64,000 bases of DNA from Hexactinellida sp. DTS-2022 (GCA_028753945.1 JAPNXP010000004.1:3410001-3474000); one strand, 5' to 3'; positions 46,728 to 58,420 are shown, numbered from the stretch's first letter. Numbers and translations: made by a program. Notes: generated from the sequence alone by a model not told the origin.

Positions 46728-48430
46728 TCAGCAAAACGAGATAATTATGGACTCCCTGTCCAGAGCGTATAGCATTTCCGCATTAACATTAAGTACTCCT
46801 ATATCAGACAAGCGAGTGTTGCTCATTGTCGAGCGAAGGAAGTTCTTGTTATAGCACTAAAGGAGCGTTCTGCTTGCGCTGAGGCAGGCTTGGGGCTGAT
46901 TACGATTACAATCGTAATCGATTGTAATCGATTACAACTTTTCCTGTAATCGTAATCGTAATCATAATCAAGCTTTTCTTGAAGGATGTAATCGTAATCG
47001 TAATCAGCACCAGGCCCCCCCAAATTTCCCACAATAACTTTAAATAAGGATATAGTTTGAGGGTTCGCTGATCTCAATGCACCTCCAAATATATATCCGG
47101 CCCCTACAAATAATTCTTGGTGGCTACCCCCATGCACACGGGCATTATTTTTCGTCCGCATGAAACTCCGGGGCTTAATCGAAACAATCGTAATTGCATC
47201 GTAAAGAAAATGAATTGTAATCGATTGTAATCGATTACAACATTTCCTGTAATCGTAATCGTAATCATAATCAAGCTTTTTCTGAAGGATGTAATCGTAA
47301 TCGTAATCGTAATCACTCACTAGTAATCAGCCCCAGGTCTGCGCTGAGGTAATCGGAATAGTGACAGCGATGTGCATCACCTTGTCCATCATGATTAAAA
47401 CGCGTTTGTGGGGCTCGATGAAGTTGAGAATTTCTATTAGGTCTGAGGGAAGATCGTCACCTCCATTCTCGAAATTAATGCGCAATAGGTCGACCTCAGT
47501 CTTCACGGCGTTCTGTTTCTTTGCCAAGCATAAAATTCACACATCAACAAATTTGTTCGACGTTGAGAAATGATTCACTTGCGGGCGTCAACGCACAGAT
47601 GCCGCCGTAGACTGCCTGATTCTCCTCCGATAGAAATCGTCTCTGCAGCTCCACCAAACTCTGGATGCACATGGGAAAAATACTTCTCGCCGGTAGTCTT
47701 CAGAAGAATTCAACGCTGCTGGGGAACCAGGAATTGCGCGAAGCCGGCGCACATGGAGCTGAGGAATATCAGCTGCATGTACAATATCCTCCGCCTGCTT
47801 GTAAATGTCGTGCCATACTTCGTCTACCCTTGGTATCTCAGGCCTCTTCAGCCATCTGCAGACCGTTTTGATGGCTTGCAGGGCCTTCTTCAGAGTCTCA
47901 CTTTTCCCTTGGAGTTATACACTAGCATCCGTCAAATTTTGAGCAAGAACTTAAATATAAGTCACAAGTGGATTACAAAAATGGTATTGAGCTGAGCCAT
48001 GATGCACCGTGCAGTGGCACCACGTTCCCCGGAAAACGTCCATGAGATCCTCTAGAACATCGATCACTGCGGGAAGTGTAGTCGAGAGAGTCTCACAGGC
48101 ATCGTGCCGCCGAGCAAACGCGTATCAGAGAGGAAGGGTATCTCACGCGGTTGGGTATGACGAAAGCGGTACTTCTGAGCCTTGATGTACATTTCATGGA
48201 GTTTCGTCGAGGAGAGGAAGTTATGTAGTGACTGCAGCAGTGTGAAAAGGTCGTTTGCCCTCGCTGTATTGTGCACAACATCGACAATGACCAAGTTCAA
48301 TCTATGGCACATAAATTGCATGAGGGCAAAGCTCACGGATTCGCGTCTGGACACCAGAGCATCGTGCACTCATCACAGCTGCACCATCAAAACACTGTGC
48401 GACACAACTGAGAAGGTAAATTCCACAATC
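46728..48430 (-). pseudogene. ZMYM1/DUF4371-type hAT transposase, split
   Basis: Minus strand, in order: QCFDGAAVMSARCSGVQTRI (48410-48350), CHRLNLVIVDVVHNTARAND with FTLLQSLHNFLSSTKLHEMY, then PREIPFLSDTRL (48130); an area of poor match; then PHKRVLIMMDKV, PITSAQ | AERSFSA and LRSTMSNTRLSDIGVLNVNA before a stop at 46728. Known: GYDGAAVMSG...HRLNLVLVD and AERSFSALxxIKTxLRSTM are signatures of ZMYM1-like hAT transposases. A 457-bp short element (46885-47341) splits the SAQAERSFSA motif. Frame changes and stops elsewhere. Confidence 0.85.
46885..47341. mobile_element. hAT-like short element, (GTAAT)-rich, TSD CGCTGAGG
   Basis: Ends CAGGCTTGGGGCTGATTAC and, inverted, CAGACCTGGGGCTGATTAC; perfect 8-bp duplication CGCTGAGG at 46877-46884 and 47342-47349. 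The interior holds two direct copies of a block made of TAATCG/GATTAC repeats. It interrupts the ZMYM1-like hAT pseudogene in its conserved C-terminal motif. Confidence 0.92.
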
Positions 48431-48461
48431 ACGAAGACTGTTCATTAAAGTTTCTCCTGAT

Positions 48462-48500
48462 CGGACTAGCGAGGGTTCGGATTAGCGAAGGTGTACTGTA
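48462..48500 (-). repeat. Pogo/mariner-like single end
   Basis: On the minus strand, TA then CAGTACACCTTCGCTAATCC and GAACCCTCGCTAGTCC. Partner end not found. Confidence 0.5.
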
Positions 48501-48764
48501 TCTATCTTTTTTGACATTCTTGAATAGTATTTCAAGTTTGAGCTTTTCAGGTTCTGGATCATCATGTTGTTGTGAAAGATGAATTAGTGGCGTAGGAGGA
48601 AAGGTATTGACATTAATTTGGTATATACAGTCAGTTATTTCTAATAACCACTTCTCAAATGCCCCATTTATATATTTAATCATATTCAAAATGATAAAGT
48701 TATACTTGTTTTCTTACATATTTTTAGATCTAATATTCCACTCTTGAATTGTATAAAACATATA

Positions 48765-49023
48765 CCGTATTTACTCGAATAGTAGCCTAGGCGATTATTG
48801 TTTTTACTCCATTTTTGGACCAATAATTTTGAGCAATTTTCTAGAATATCACATTTTATTACAATATATTTATGATAATCGGTTGATAATCGTATTGTGA
48901 GTTATATTAGATATTAATGTTTACTCCGGGTAGCAGTAATAAATTTTTATTTGCTACTTTAGGGGGGCGATTATTGGATGTAGGCGATTATTCGAATAGA
49001 GGCTACTATTCGAATAAATACGG
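48765..49023. mobile_element. 259-bp TA-flanked short element (CCGTATTTACTCG ends)
   Basis: Ends CCGTATTTACTCGAATAGTA and TACTATTCGAATAAATACGG; TA both sides. Inside, TAGGCGATTATTC repeats near each end. Same end type as 1876-2133. Confidence 0.9.
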
Positions 49024-49316
49024 TACTTATACTTATAATTCTCTACTAGAACACATCTATTATTGGTTACTTTTTAGCGTATTTATATTAATTTAGATAA
49101 GGTATATGTGACATTATTTCGATAGCATCCTTATTATTTGGTGAACTACGAAGTAGAATGACCAGTCCTAGTTACTAACGCACATTCATACTACCTAATA
49201 GTCTGTTATACCAATACGTATATCCTCGATTATACTTGCTTTAATTAATACTTTATGCGATGTTACTACTATATATATAATGTATATTATCATGTTCTTT
49301 AATGGTCCACTACGAG

Positions 49317-49950
49317 CAGGGGTTCCCAACTTTTGTAGCTAATGCATAACCACTACGTACCCCCATAGTAAAATTTATAAACTTGGGAAAATTAATAAAT
49401 ATATTTATTGTACGCTATTTAACTTTCATATCGAAAAGTTACATGTGTAGAAGATGAAATATAACGAAACTGCATGAAGTTTTGTCTTTAGTGTGGAGAT
49501 TGGTACTATTTGCTATCCATCAACTTACCAAATTTCGGTAACGTTATGGATATAGAACATCTCAGGTCATCTTCAACCTTTAAACGAGACCTGTATTTAG
49601 TTATACTGTATAGTTCACCATGCAGAAAATCCCGATTCAGATAGATATGTAAAGGAAAGAGCAAGAGATTTTTACATTTGTAGGAGTCAGCCATTTTCAC
49701 AAAAGGAATCAGTGAATTTGACTCTAATGTATCACGTGTTGTCGGGTAATTCACAAAATATAGAATTTCTTCCTGGAGTAAATTTGGTACAATAGCTAAA
49801 TCGTAATTTAGTATATTTGAAACGCAATTAAATATTTACACCGAAGTGCAAAATCAATTCCTTCAAGATTAGATTCTCAAGTCTTCTATGAATAGCAACA
49901 ACCTGCTGGCGTACCCCAAGGGTACGCGTACACCAGGTTGGGAACCCCTG
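49317..49950 (-). mobile_element. Internally deleted ZBED-type hAT element
   Basis: Ends CAGGGGTTCCCAACTTTTG and CAGGTTGGGAACCCCTG form terminal repeats. Inside on the minus strand (49506-49760) is SITKYRSRLKVEDDLRCSIS, the C-terminal dimerisation motif of the same hAT family as at 31 kb. Flanking 8-mers ACTACGAG and GCTTGGAG match at only 5 of 8 positions, so the insertion is old. The rest of the transposase is deleted. Confidence 0.78.
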
Positions 49951-51235
49951 GCTTGGAGCATTTTCCCACTGGTTGATTAGAGAGAACATACTGTATTGCG
50001 ATAATCCAGGATTTGATTTATAACTCTATGTTAATCAAGGCTTTTGAGTTTGGATAAAATTATTTGAGTGAAATGTAATCATCATCCATGGTTTTTATTT
50101 CCTTATATGTGTCCTTAAAGACATTTCGTGCTTCTAATTGCCAATCAGATATGGATGTTTGGGTCTAAAGGTTGTTTAGATAATAACAAAGATTCTCCAC
50201 AATTGGTATGATTGCATAGGAACAGTTTAGAAAGTCCCATTGAATTGGATATGGGTAATTTCAGACATTAGAGTCGCCATTTCTTTTAGATGAAAAGACA
50301 ACAGTACATAAGTGAGATAATCTTTCCAATTAATTATGTACAAACAAACAAATAAAACAAACAAACAAACAAACAAACAAACAAACAAACACACAAAACC
50401 AGAACAATTGTGCATTTAATATATAGATTATTCAACTTTATAAATTTTGTTTGCTAACATCAATTATATTGGGCCCTATAATTTTTCCTGGAACGTTTTC
50501 TGAAAAATCAACGACTCTTAAACATTTAACGGTATAATCTGAGGTCACTTATTCCATTATGGTTTTTGATCTTACAATAGTACATCTATTTTGTAAAATT
50601 ATCTTGACCCTCAAGACGTTGTATTTTAAGCGAATCCATGGTACGTGTGAAGCCATACTATAGTCATTAGCCAATAGTTCAATGACTTCCATTTGATCAG
50701 CCGAATTTCACGTTAATTTACAATCATTAGTTTTGGTTTTGAACGTAAATCCATTTCTTAACATTATTTTAACAATTGCAATCTTTGTTCATTTCCGATG
50801 GATCTATTGCATTTGGTGATTTACAACAATTGTCGGTACTCACTCGTAGAGTTTGTAAGGAGACTAGTATACTTCTTAAAATCTGAATATGATAGAACAA
50901 CAAAATTATGTTGGACAATTAGAGAGCGTCTGAAGTTAGTCAGAAGATTAAGCTAACAATTTTTTCCAAAATCAATAATACTAGCGAGTTACGCTTCCTC
51001 CGTCGCTTCGAACGTGTGGCATCCCATGCAACATCCGCTTCGCGGTTGTTGTATCTTGCTCTCTACACTTCGTCCCTCGCGATGAAAAACTGAATTTTAC
51101 TATTTTATATATTTGTGATTTTGGAAGGTTGTAGGCCTATTAATAAACATATTCTTTTAATTTCACGATTCTATCTCTCACGGAGTGTGAGTTATATGTA
51201 ATTAGGTGAATTTTCACACTTTACAAATAAATTTA
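49951..51235. other. No gene recognised; microsatellite and CpG patch
   Basis: A (CAAA)n run spans about 50341-50390. 50985-51085 is CpG-dense (GCTTCCTCCGTCGCTTCG) and, with the following sequence to 51235, resembles 5.28-5.77 kb. Confidence 0.5.
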
Positions 51236-51285
51236 ATTAATTAATTTTATTTATTTATGTATTTATTTATTTATTTATTTATTTA
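51236..51285. repeat. (TTTA)n microsatellite
   Basis: About eleven TTTA/TTAA units in a row. Confidence 0.85.
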
Positions 51286-51646
51286 AGTTCTAGATTTTGG
51301 CTTCGGCATGAACCTTAGGCATGTAAATGGCGTGAACTTTTCTGGTTTGTGTCATGAACATGGCATTTAGGCATTTACAATGTATCGTCATTTATTGAAA
51401 CCTTACATATTATACATCTTAAATAGTACAATCATTCAGTTCTTTTTTATCTGGTACAAATATAAACACACATTTTATATAATAATAATCAATGGTATTA
51501 TGGAGGGAGGGAGCTGTGCGGGGTTACGGCGCCCCCCCACTTCATTATTGGGTCGTTTTCACCTATGTTTTCTAAGAAAATGTTAAATTTGAAAAGGGAG
51601 CGCGCCCACTTCTTTTTTTGGCAAACCACCACTGGATGTATATAAA

Positions 51647-51746
51647 GCCAGTGTTAATGGTGATATTGTTTCAGCTCCACATATTCGTGCGGAAGTGATT
51701 TCTGATGAGGGCGGCGGAGCTGAAGCAGATTCCAACGAACAGTGGC
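51647..51746. mobile_element. 100-bp inverted-repeat element (GCCAGTG ends), copy 2
   Basis: GCCAGTGTTAATGGTGATAT at one end and TTCCAACGAACAGTGGC at the other, with TTTCAGCTCCAC / GGAGCTGAAGCAGA inside; same ends as 11371-11749 but with most of the interior missing. Confidence 0.75.
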
Positions 51747-52032
51747 TTAATTATTATTTACTAATTTAATAGTATAGAAATGGTTTTTATGGCTTTTAAT
51801 TCCCTAAACTGTAATATGTTTGTGTAACAAGGCATTGGCATCTATATAGAACTTCATAAACCATTAATTTGTTCACATTTCTCCATTTAGTCCACAACAT
51901 CATGCTAAATGCATTGTTACTTTTAAACCTGGGATTTTCCTCTATTTTTATGAATATGAATATTGATGGATTAGGGTGTCATTTTTCGGAATTTTGTTTT
52001 ACATAATGTTAGAAAGACACACAATAGTTGTA

Positions 52033-52207
52033 CAGTGGAAGCCGCTTAATCGGGACGCCTCGGGAGTAGGAATTTAGTCCCGTTTATCCGGTTCTCCCGA
52101 TTAACCGATATACTTTATACTATTTGATACGAATTGGTTTCCAAAAGCCTCGTTCCGAATAACCGAATTTCCCGATTTACCGTCTCCCGATTAAGCGGCT
52201 TCCACTG
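52033..52207. mobile_element. 175-bp mariner-like short element, TSD TA
   Basis: Ends CAGTGGAAGCCGCTTAATCG and CGATTAAGCGGCTTCCACTG; TA-flanked. Confidence 0.93.
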
Positions 52208-53101
52208 TATTACTACTCTTTTAGACACCTGATTAGTGATCGACCGAAATAGGTTTCGGTCGAATATACGGCGAACCGAATATACTGCAAATGACGCGGA
52301 ATCATTGTTTCGGCAATTATATTGTTTTTTATGATTTGCTTTTCTTAAGAACATCACTAAAAAATGTTATGTTATGCATTCAATGCCTGTATTGAATTAC
52401 CTTTTATGACATGGTTTACATTTGACACGAAACATAATAATCTGGTAGTTGAAATCCAAAAATGGGTCATAACATAGCCTACTATACATAAAGCCTAACA
52501 TCAAAATGTGGATTTTGGACCAGGGATGGGTTAGCCGATATAAACGATAAAATACAGGCAATACCAAGTATATTTTAGTCAGTTAAATCTTTCTAAAAGC
52601 TTTAGAACCATCATATCACTTATAATACGGTTTCCACCCCATAAACATACTAAAATTGAACACAGCTGATTTAATATTAATATATAATTCAACATATATT
52701 TAATAGTTATAGACATAATTTTACAATTACAGGTCACAAATACATTATAAGAGGCAACACTGTACATTCATCACTCATTAGTTTTATCAAACATCTCGCA
52801 ACAGCATTGAACTTCTCATTACTATTTATTATTCTGACGGGAACATCACTATATCTTTATGTTACCTAGTGTAAATGATGTAATATATTTGTGGTTCCAA
52901 TTAACAATACACAAAAGCAAATCAACTAAGAATACACACATGAATACGTAAGCTTTAATGTAATTCTTTTAACTTTCGCTTCTCAGTATTCTTGAAAATC
53001 ACCATAGAATTGTAATTTTTAACCTTATTCGCTAAGAAACAATTCCCAGCTACGAATACAAGCTTCTGAAGGACATGGGAACCATTCACACTACAATATG
53101 A
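52208..53101. other. No gene recognised
   Basis: AT-rich; a short hairpin at about 52240-52262 (CGACCGAAA / TTTCGGTCG). Nothing else identified. Confidence 0.4.
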
Positions 53102-53109
53102 ACACCTCT

Positions 53110-53618
53110 CAGAGTAACCGCGTACGGCGTACTGTACGGTACGGTACGGACTTAGTACGCAGATTATCCTTCCGTACCGTACTTACGCACTCCGTACGTA
53201 CTTATTTAATGATAGTATAGAATCTTATCTTTCAGCACTTAGCCGTCCACCATAATTTGAGACTCCTTGATAAATTATCTTCCTATGAATATGAGGAGGA
53301 AACAATTACTTGGGAAACTGTTATTTGATCAGATTAGTAATATTAGTTTTATTTAGCAGATTTGTTTGATACCAAAGTAAAGTTTTTCGCGTGCGCGATC
53401 AGATTATTAGGTACCGAATTGTTTATTTGTAATCGCATAATTTCGAACTATAATAGATTAGAGCCTTGTTTATTAATTAATTTTCGAATTATAGAAATAA
53501 TTGTATATATTGTTAATTGTTCACAACGTATTATTGCGTACCGTACGACGTACCGTACGAAATAATACGGTACGGAGACTCTCCGTACCGTACCGTACGA
53601 ACGTACGCGGTTACTCTG
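53110..53618 (+). mobile_element. CGTACG hAT-like short element, copy 3
   Basis: 509 bp; ends as above; exact duplication ACACCTCT at 53102-53109 and 53619-53626. Nearly identical to copies 1 and 2 over the interior (GTACCGAATTGTTTATTTGT). Confidence 0.95.
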
Positions 53619-53626
53619 ACACCTCT

Positions 53627-54604
53627 CTCCATAGTTGACAACCATCTGCATCTAATAATACATTCATAGATAAGTCAACAAGAATTTTTCTACAATGAAC
53701 TTTCACAAATATCTCCATTAGTTCGCTATCATTTTCTATGCAAATAAAGATCTTCCAAATAGTGGCAATAGATTCTAGGCTGGAATCAACCCTTATTTGA
53801 TTGCACAAAGTTTGTGTTTGTTTACGAGATAACGCAGCAAACCTGAAGGCTGCATTTAATGTACCATCTTGTTCATTATCATCAGCCCCTTGTTTATATC
53901 ATACACTTCAACTAGTTATCAAAGAAGAATTGTTATGAATGAAATTGGTCGAATCTTTGATTCAATAATGCAGGAAACTCTGTAGACATGCAAGTAGATC
54001 AAGTCTCTTCTATTCACAACTTTATATACACCAAGAAAAGCAATTGAATATTATCAATCGAGTTGGACTAATCCAGGATGTAGAAACAAGATGAAATAGT
54101 ACATAGTATTACATGTTGAAAAGGATACTATTTCTCAAAAATCTATATCTGCAACGTTATTCAGAATTTCCCCATCTTGATGTTGATTTCAATAATAATG
54201 ACTTTCTGCTTTTCGGAAAGGTTGTAAAATTTGAACAAGCAACAAAGCTCTTGTTATTATAAGAAGCTTGTATTAGCTCAACTATCCCTTTTGTAACTAC
54301 AATTATGAGGTATATTTATATCACATCGAATGATTCAGGAATACTATCGAAGAAACGCTCTCTAAATGTGCAATCAAAAAGCGTTTTAGTAATATAGAGA
54401 GCATCTCCATTTTTTCGTTCTCTTGTCTTTTGGGTCCACGTTATAATCAACATTTCTTTTGTTATACGACCGCTTATAGGATTGGAAGGCAATTTCTAGT
54501 TACACCGTTGAATTCTCTTCAAGAACTTATCCCACGGGTTACTTTGTCACCAATGTCATATGGAACTTCAGATAGTTTCATGACATGATGAAGTATATAA
54601 ATAA
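53627..54604. other. No gene recognised
   Basis: AT-rich with short open frames on both strands and no recognised motif. Confidence 0.4.
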
Positions 54605-54609
54605 AGAAA

Positions 54610-54628
54610 AAGACCGCTTTGCGGTCTT
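54610..54628. repeat. Short perfect hairpin
   Basis: AAGACCGC, loop TTT, GCGGTCTT. It looks like a bacterial terminator stem but the context is eukaryotic and no U-tract or gene end adjoins. Confidence 0.5.
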
Positions 54629-54844
54629 ATTCATATAATTAAACCTTTATTATGCAGCGGCAATCCAGGGTTGAAAAAAACAATCCAGGGTTAATTTATA
54701 GTACGTACATAGTAACAAACATTATACATCTCACTATAAACCATTTATTTTGCAGGAGCTGAATCCTGGGTTAGTGAATTGATTAATTTAATTGATAACA
54801 ATAATTAACAAATACATCTCATCGTTAGACATACGTACTGTATT

Positions 54845-54923
54845 TATAGGAAATTAACGCTCCATGAAATTAACTCGAATTGGAGCAATTCGCGGTCATT
54901 TCGTGGCGCTTTAATTTCCTATA
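54845..54923. mobile_element. 79-bp palindromic short element
   Basis: TATAGGAAATTAACGCTCC and, inverted, TATAGGAAATTAAAGCGCC; nearly a full palindrome. Probably TA-duplicating. Confidence 0.7.
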
Positions 54924-55591
54924 ATGAGGTAACCTAAATCATAGATTAATAAATTTCTTAATTTATTAATTTTAGTATAGGTTAGAAGTTACGAAATTCC
55001 ATTCATAGTCTAATTAATAGGAATAGTAGGGCAGATTAGCTGATGGATGTGGACATCCCGGACCAAAGCACTAAATTCTTTCCACATATAGACCATTGCT
55101 TGGGCACTCGATTTTTGGTAGGATCCACTTCCGCCGGATACATTATGACCTCCATTAGGCATTTTCCAACTGACCACTTTAATATTATTCGATCAAAAGT
55201 CCGCATTCACGAACTCATGTCAAATGACTTCGCATAAGGTTATTATATGCATAGTTGTAATCAGAACAGTGTGCGCTGTCGAAAGATCGGTCACTTGGTA
55301 GGGTTGCTGTAATTTCTGAGAATGGAATGTTCAACATTCCACCGTTGTCAAGGAAACTTTTTTAATCTGAATATGGTTATGTGACCCCTCTAATTAACGG
55401 AAATTCCATGCTGATTACGAATATCATATTTCCAGATTGGAATAAATATCACTTGAAAAGTTATATTACATTTAGTGCTTAATGATTAATTACTAAATGT
55501 AATAAAGTGAGAATTGTGTAAATACTGTAATGGTATACTAAAAATTATGGTTCGCACCATGTCACTAAAATATTGCTTCTCACAGTTACAA

Positions 55592-56590
55592 CTACAAAGT
55601 TCTGTGCATACCCAACGCGTTTTCTGCACGCGCATCTACCGCCAAAGTCACTTCTACTCTTAAAGCTACATTTACGAATTCACTGCATGCATTTGAAGCC
55701 ACAGGTAAACTGTTCCAAACAGGAACCCATGATTGGGTTTTATCATCAATAGTCCAGCCCCGACCTTCTGGAGTAGGTACACGTTGTCCAATTTGCTCAC
55801 TGGTGCACCATATCCCAGACTGATATGCAACTCGTTTTGATTGTTGTAGTAGTACATCCCGGGTAAGCGGTATTCTCTCCATTGTTTTCTCCTGACAAAA
55901 CATTTCTTTTCTTCCTTCATCCACATACTGCAAATTACTTGCTTTATCATAAAGAATAACTGTAAAGCGTTCCAGCAGATAAAAATGCTGAGCATCGAAT
56001 TTTACTTTTGTATAAGGGTTGAGTGCCATGTAGGTAAGGGCAAATGTCACATCATGATAACAGTTTCAAACCTCCCATGCTGACCACTTTCCTCTCCCAA
56101 ATAATGCAGATGTAGTATCACATCCCGTGAAACAATGGAAAACAGGAAGGGCCAGAGATTTCTCCCTTCCTAGTTCTTCGTAGATTGCTATGATATGATA
56201 GTATGTAAAGTTCTTTCCTGTACCAAAGCTAACCCAAATGTTCACATCTTTGCATATGGTAATCAAGTGGTGTAACTTTCCATGTCAACTGCGCGCACTA
56301 GACATTTAGTATAGTTATTGAGAATGGCATCCTGTAAATGGATCAGAAGTCTAGTGTCAGCTTCCCCATGATCACATAGCGCCATAGAACGATCACTTCC
56401 TCGAAGAATAGCTGTGACACCAGTCGTGATGATTATTTCCATGCCTTCGGGACAATTTTGTTGGAAAGAAATGCAAACAGTTCTTGTTTAATAGTTGGAT
56501 CACGTAAGAAATCTGTCCAATTTCTTGGAAGCTTATTTCTTACTTGCTACTTTTTCCGTAACCTTTTATACCTGTCTTTTTTCTAGTAGA
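55592..56590 (-). pseudogene. PIN-like protein of element B, decayed
   Basis: Seen in order on the minus strand: KLPRNWTDFLRDPTIKQELF (56540-56480), ITTGVTAILRGSDRS, CDHGEADTRLLIHLQDAI (about 56380-56320), CLVRAVD, then IWVSFGTGKNFTYYHI and HCFTGCDTTSALFGRGKWSA (56240-56080), and YLLERFTVILYDKAS further on, with a C-terminal part to 55592. Known: the DHEEADTR / FTGCDTxSxxxGxGKxxAW series is typical of a repeated animal protein family often annotated as hypothetical. Inference: the conserved E-A-D and G-C-D residues fit a PIN-like metal-binding core. Broken by several frame changes and stops. No CXC tail is visible in this copy. Confidence 0.75.
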
Positions 56591-56681
56591 TTCTTTGATG
56601 CTCCTGAGGATGTATATGTCCCATACTAATACTATATCAACTCTTTTGGTGTTTGATAGTTGGTTAATGATGTATGGGACA

Positions 56682-56952
56682 CATAGGCGTCAAGTTTTGG
56701 AAAATATGAACAAAGATGGGGGCCACTTGGGGGGCCACCGGGGGTTTACTAAATATTTCCAGATTTGTTTCTTCAGAAACTATATCTGGATATAATGAGT
56801 AACAACGTGATTCTCACCCTCTATCATCCCTTGGTCGATCAAAATGACCACTTTCATATAAAATATAAATCAGCCGACAGGCCCGGGAGTCGCCCCCCCC
56901 CCCAATTAAAATCATGGGGCCCCCCCCCAAAACCCAAAACTTGGCTCCTATG
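56682..56952. mobile_element. 271-bp hAT-like element (CATAGGCG ends), TSD ATGGGACA
   Basis: Ends CATAGGCGTCAAGTTTTGG and CCAAAACTTGGCTCCTATG; exact duplication ATGGGACA at 56674-56681 and 56953-56960. C tracts inside. Nested in element B. Confidence 0.94.
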
Positions 56953-57964
56953 ATGGGACAAATACTTGATTAGCATAAAGTCCGCTTTATTTTATTTGGG
57001 CTACATAGAAAATTGAAACGAAGGGACATGATAGATAAATTTATGGCGTATCCACTTTTCATTCTTAAGCTAGCTAATCATTAAGCACTAAATGTAATAT
57101 AACTTTTAAAGTGATATTTATTCCAATCTGGAAATAATATATTCGTAATCAGCATAGAATTTCCGTTAATTAGAGGGGTCACATGACCATATTCAGATTA
57201 AAAAGTTTCCTTGATAACGGTGGAATGTTGAACATTCCATTCTCAGAAATTACAGCAACCCTACCAAGTGACCCATCTTTCGACAGCGCACACTGTTCTG
57301 ATTACAACTATGCATATAATGACCTTACACGAAGTCATTTGACATGAGTTCGTGAATGCGGACTTTGTCCGAATAATATTAAAGTGGTCATTTTGAAAAT
57401 GCCTGATGGAGGTCATAATGTATTCGGCGGAAGTGGATCCTACCAAAAATCGAGTGCCCAAGCAATGGTCTATATGTGGTAAGAATTTGGTGCTTTGGTC
57501 CGGGATGTCCACATCCTTCCAAAATATGGGCTTAAGCTGCCCTACTAGAAGCCAATATAAGTGTAATAAATAAACAAAACATTGGAGAAGTCAACTACTC
57601 TAGTGCTTTCTTGTTAACCAACAAATTAGATCACCCACATAGTGTTAAAAAATAGGTCACATTTTTTTAACTAATAACTTTCGTTAAGTAAGTGCGTAAA
57701 GTTTGATGATTATCACAAAGGTGTTCCATTATGTGTTGTCTATTTTTGTATAAAATTTATACTAACCGAGTCAAATGTCCAAAAGTTATTGAGGAAAAGA
57801 TTACCGTGCGATGTCATACTCACAATATTTCACTTAGAAGACCAATAGACCCATGTCGCTATGACAAACTATTCCTATATTACAAATTTCAGCTCTAGGT
57901 AGCATCAGGGTTCTAAAAAATAGTGTAAAATTAAGGCGCCTTAATTTTGGTCATCCATATCTAC

Positions 57965-58420
57965 TCGCCTTATTTTTTTTTGGTCCTACCCCCAATTGGT
58001 TTACTCGCCTTAGTTTTTTTGGTCCTACCCCCAATTGGTTTACTCGCCTTAGTTTTTTTCTGGTCCTACCCCCAATTGGTCTACTCGCCATAGTTTTTTT
58101 TCTGGTCGTATCCCCAATTGGTTTACTCGCCTTATTTATTTTTCGATCCTACCCTAATTGGTTTACTCGCCTTATTTATTTTCCGATCCTACCCATAATT
58201 GGTTTACTCGCCTTAGTTTTCTTTTGGTCCTACCCCCAATTGGTTTACTCGCCTTAGTTTTTTCTGGTCCTACCCCCAATTGGTTTACTTGCCTTATTTA
58301 TTTTCCGATCCTACCCCAATTGGTTTACTCGCCTTATTTATTTTCCGATCCTACCCTAATTGGTTTACTCGCCTTAGTTTTTCCGATCCTACCCCTAATT
58401 GGTTTACTCGCCTTATAATA
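57965..58420. repeat. Minisatellite, unit about 38-42 bp, roughly 11-12 copies
   Basis: Units read TTGGTTTACTCGCCTTA, a T-rich spacer, then TCCTACCCCCAA. Two sub-variants (GGTCC and CGATCC) are interspersed. The open frame over it (58158-58418) is a repeat artefact. Confidence 0.93.

Larger units (their letters stand above)
55024..57547 (-). mobile_element. Element B: long-TIR transposon with a PIN-like gene
   Basis: Seen: a ~465-bp repeat at 55024-55488 recurs inverted at 57074-57547, with ends TAGTAGGGCAG / CTGCCCTACTA; flanking GAA at 55021-55023 and 57548-57550 may be a 3-bp duplication. Between the repeats is a decayed gene on the minus strand (55592-56590) of the same broad family as element A. 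A 271-bp hAT-like element (56682-56952) is nested inside. A third copy of the repeat is at 43135. Confidence 0.8.

Noticed and set aside
46823..47320. 165-codon frame rich in DYDY repeats
   Set aside because: A translation of TAATCG simple repeats in the short element at 46885; only its last residues (AERSFSA) belong to the hAT pseudogene.
23226..53651. Recurring 67-codon open frames at 23.3, 26.4 and 53.4 kb
   Set aside because: They come from the interior of the three CGTACG short elements; the conserved frame reflects near-identical DNA, with another frame open on the opposite strand as well.
54610..54628. Terminator-like GC hairpin
   Set aside because: Eukaryotic context, no adjacent gene end and no T-run where required; short chance or repeat hairpin.
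58158..58418. 86-codon frame with LIGLLAL repeats
   Set aside because: Minisatellite translation.
57965..58420. CRISPR-like array
   Set aside because: Contiguous tandem units without distinct spacers, inside a hAT-like element in an animal genome.
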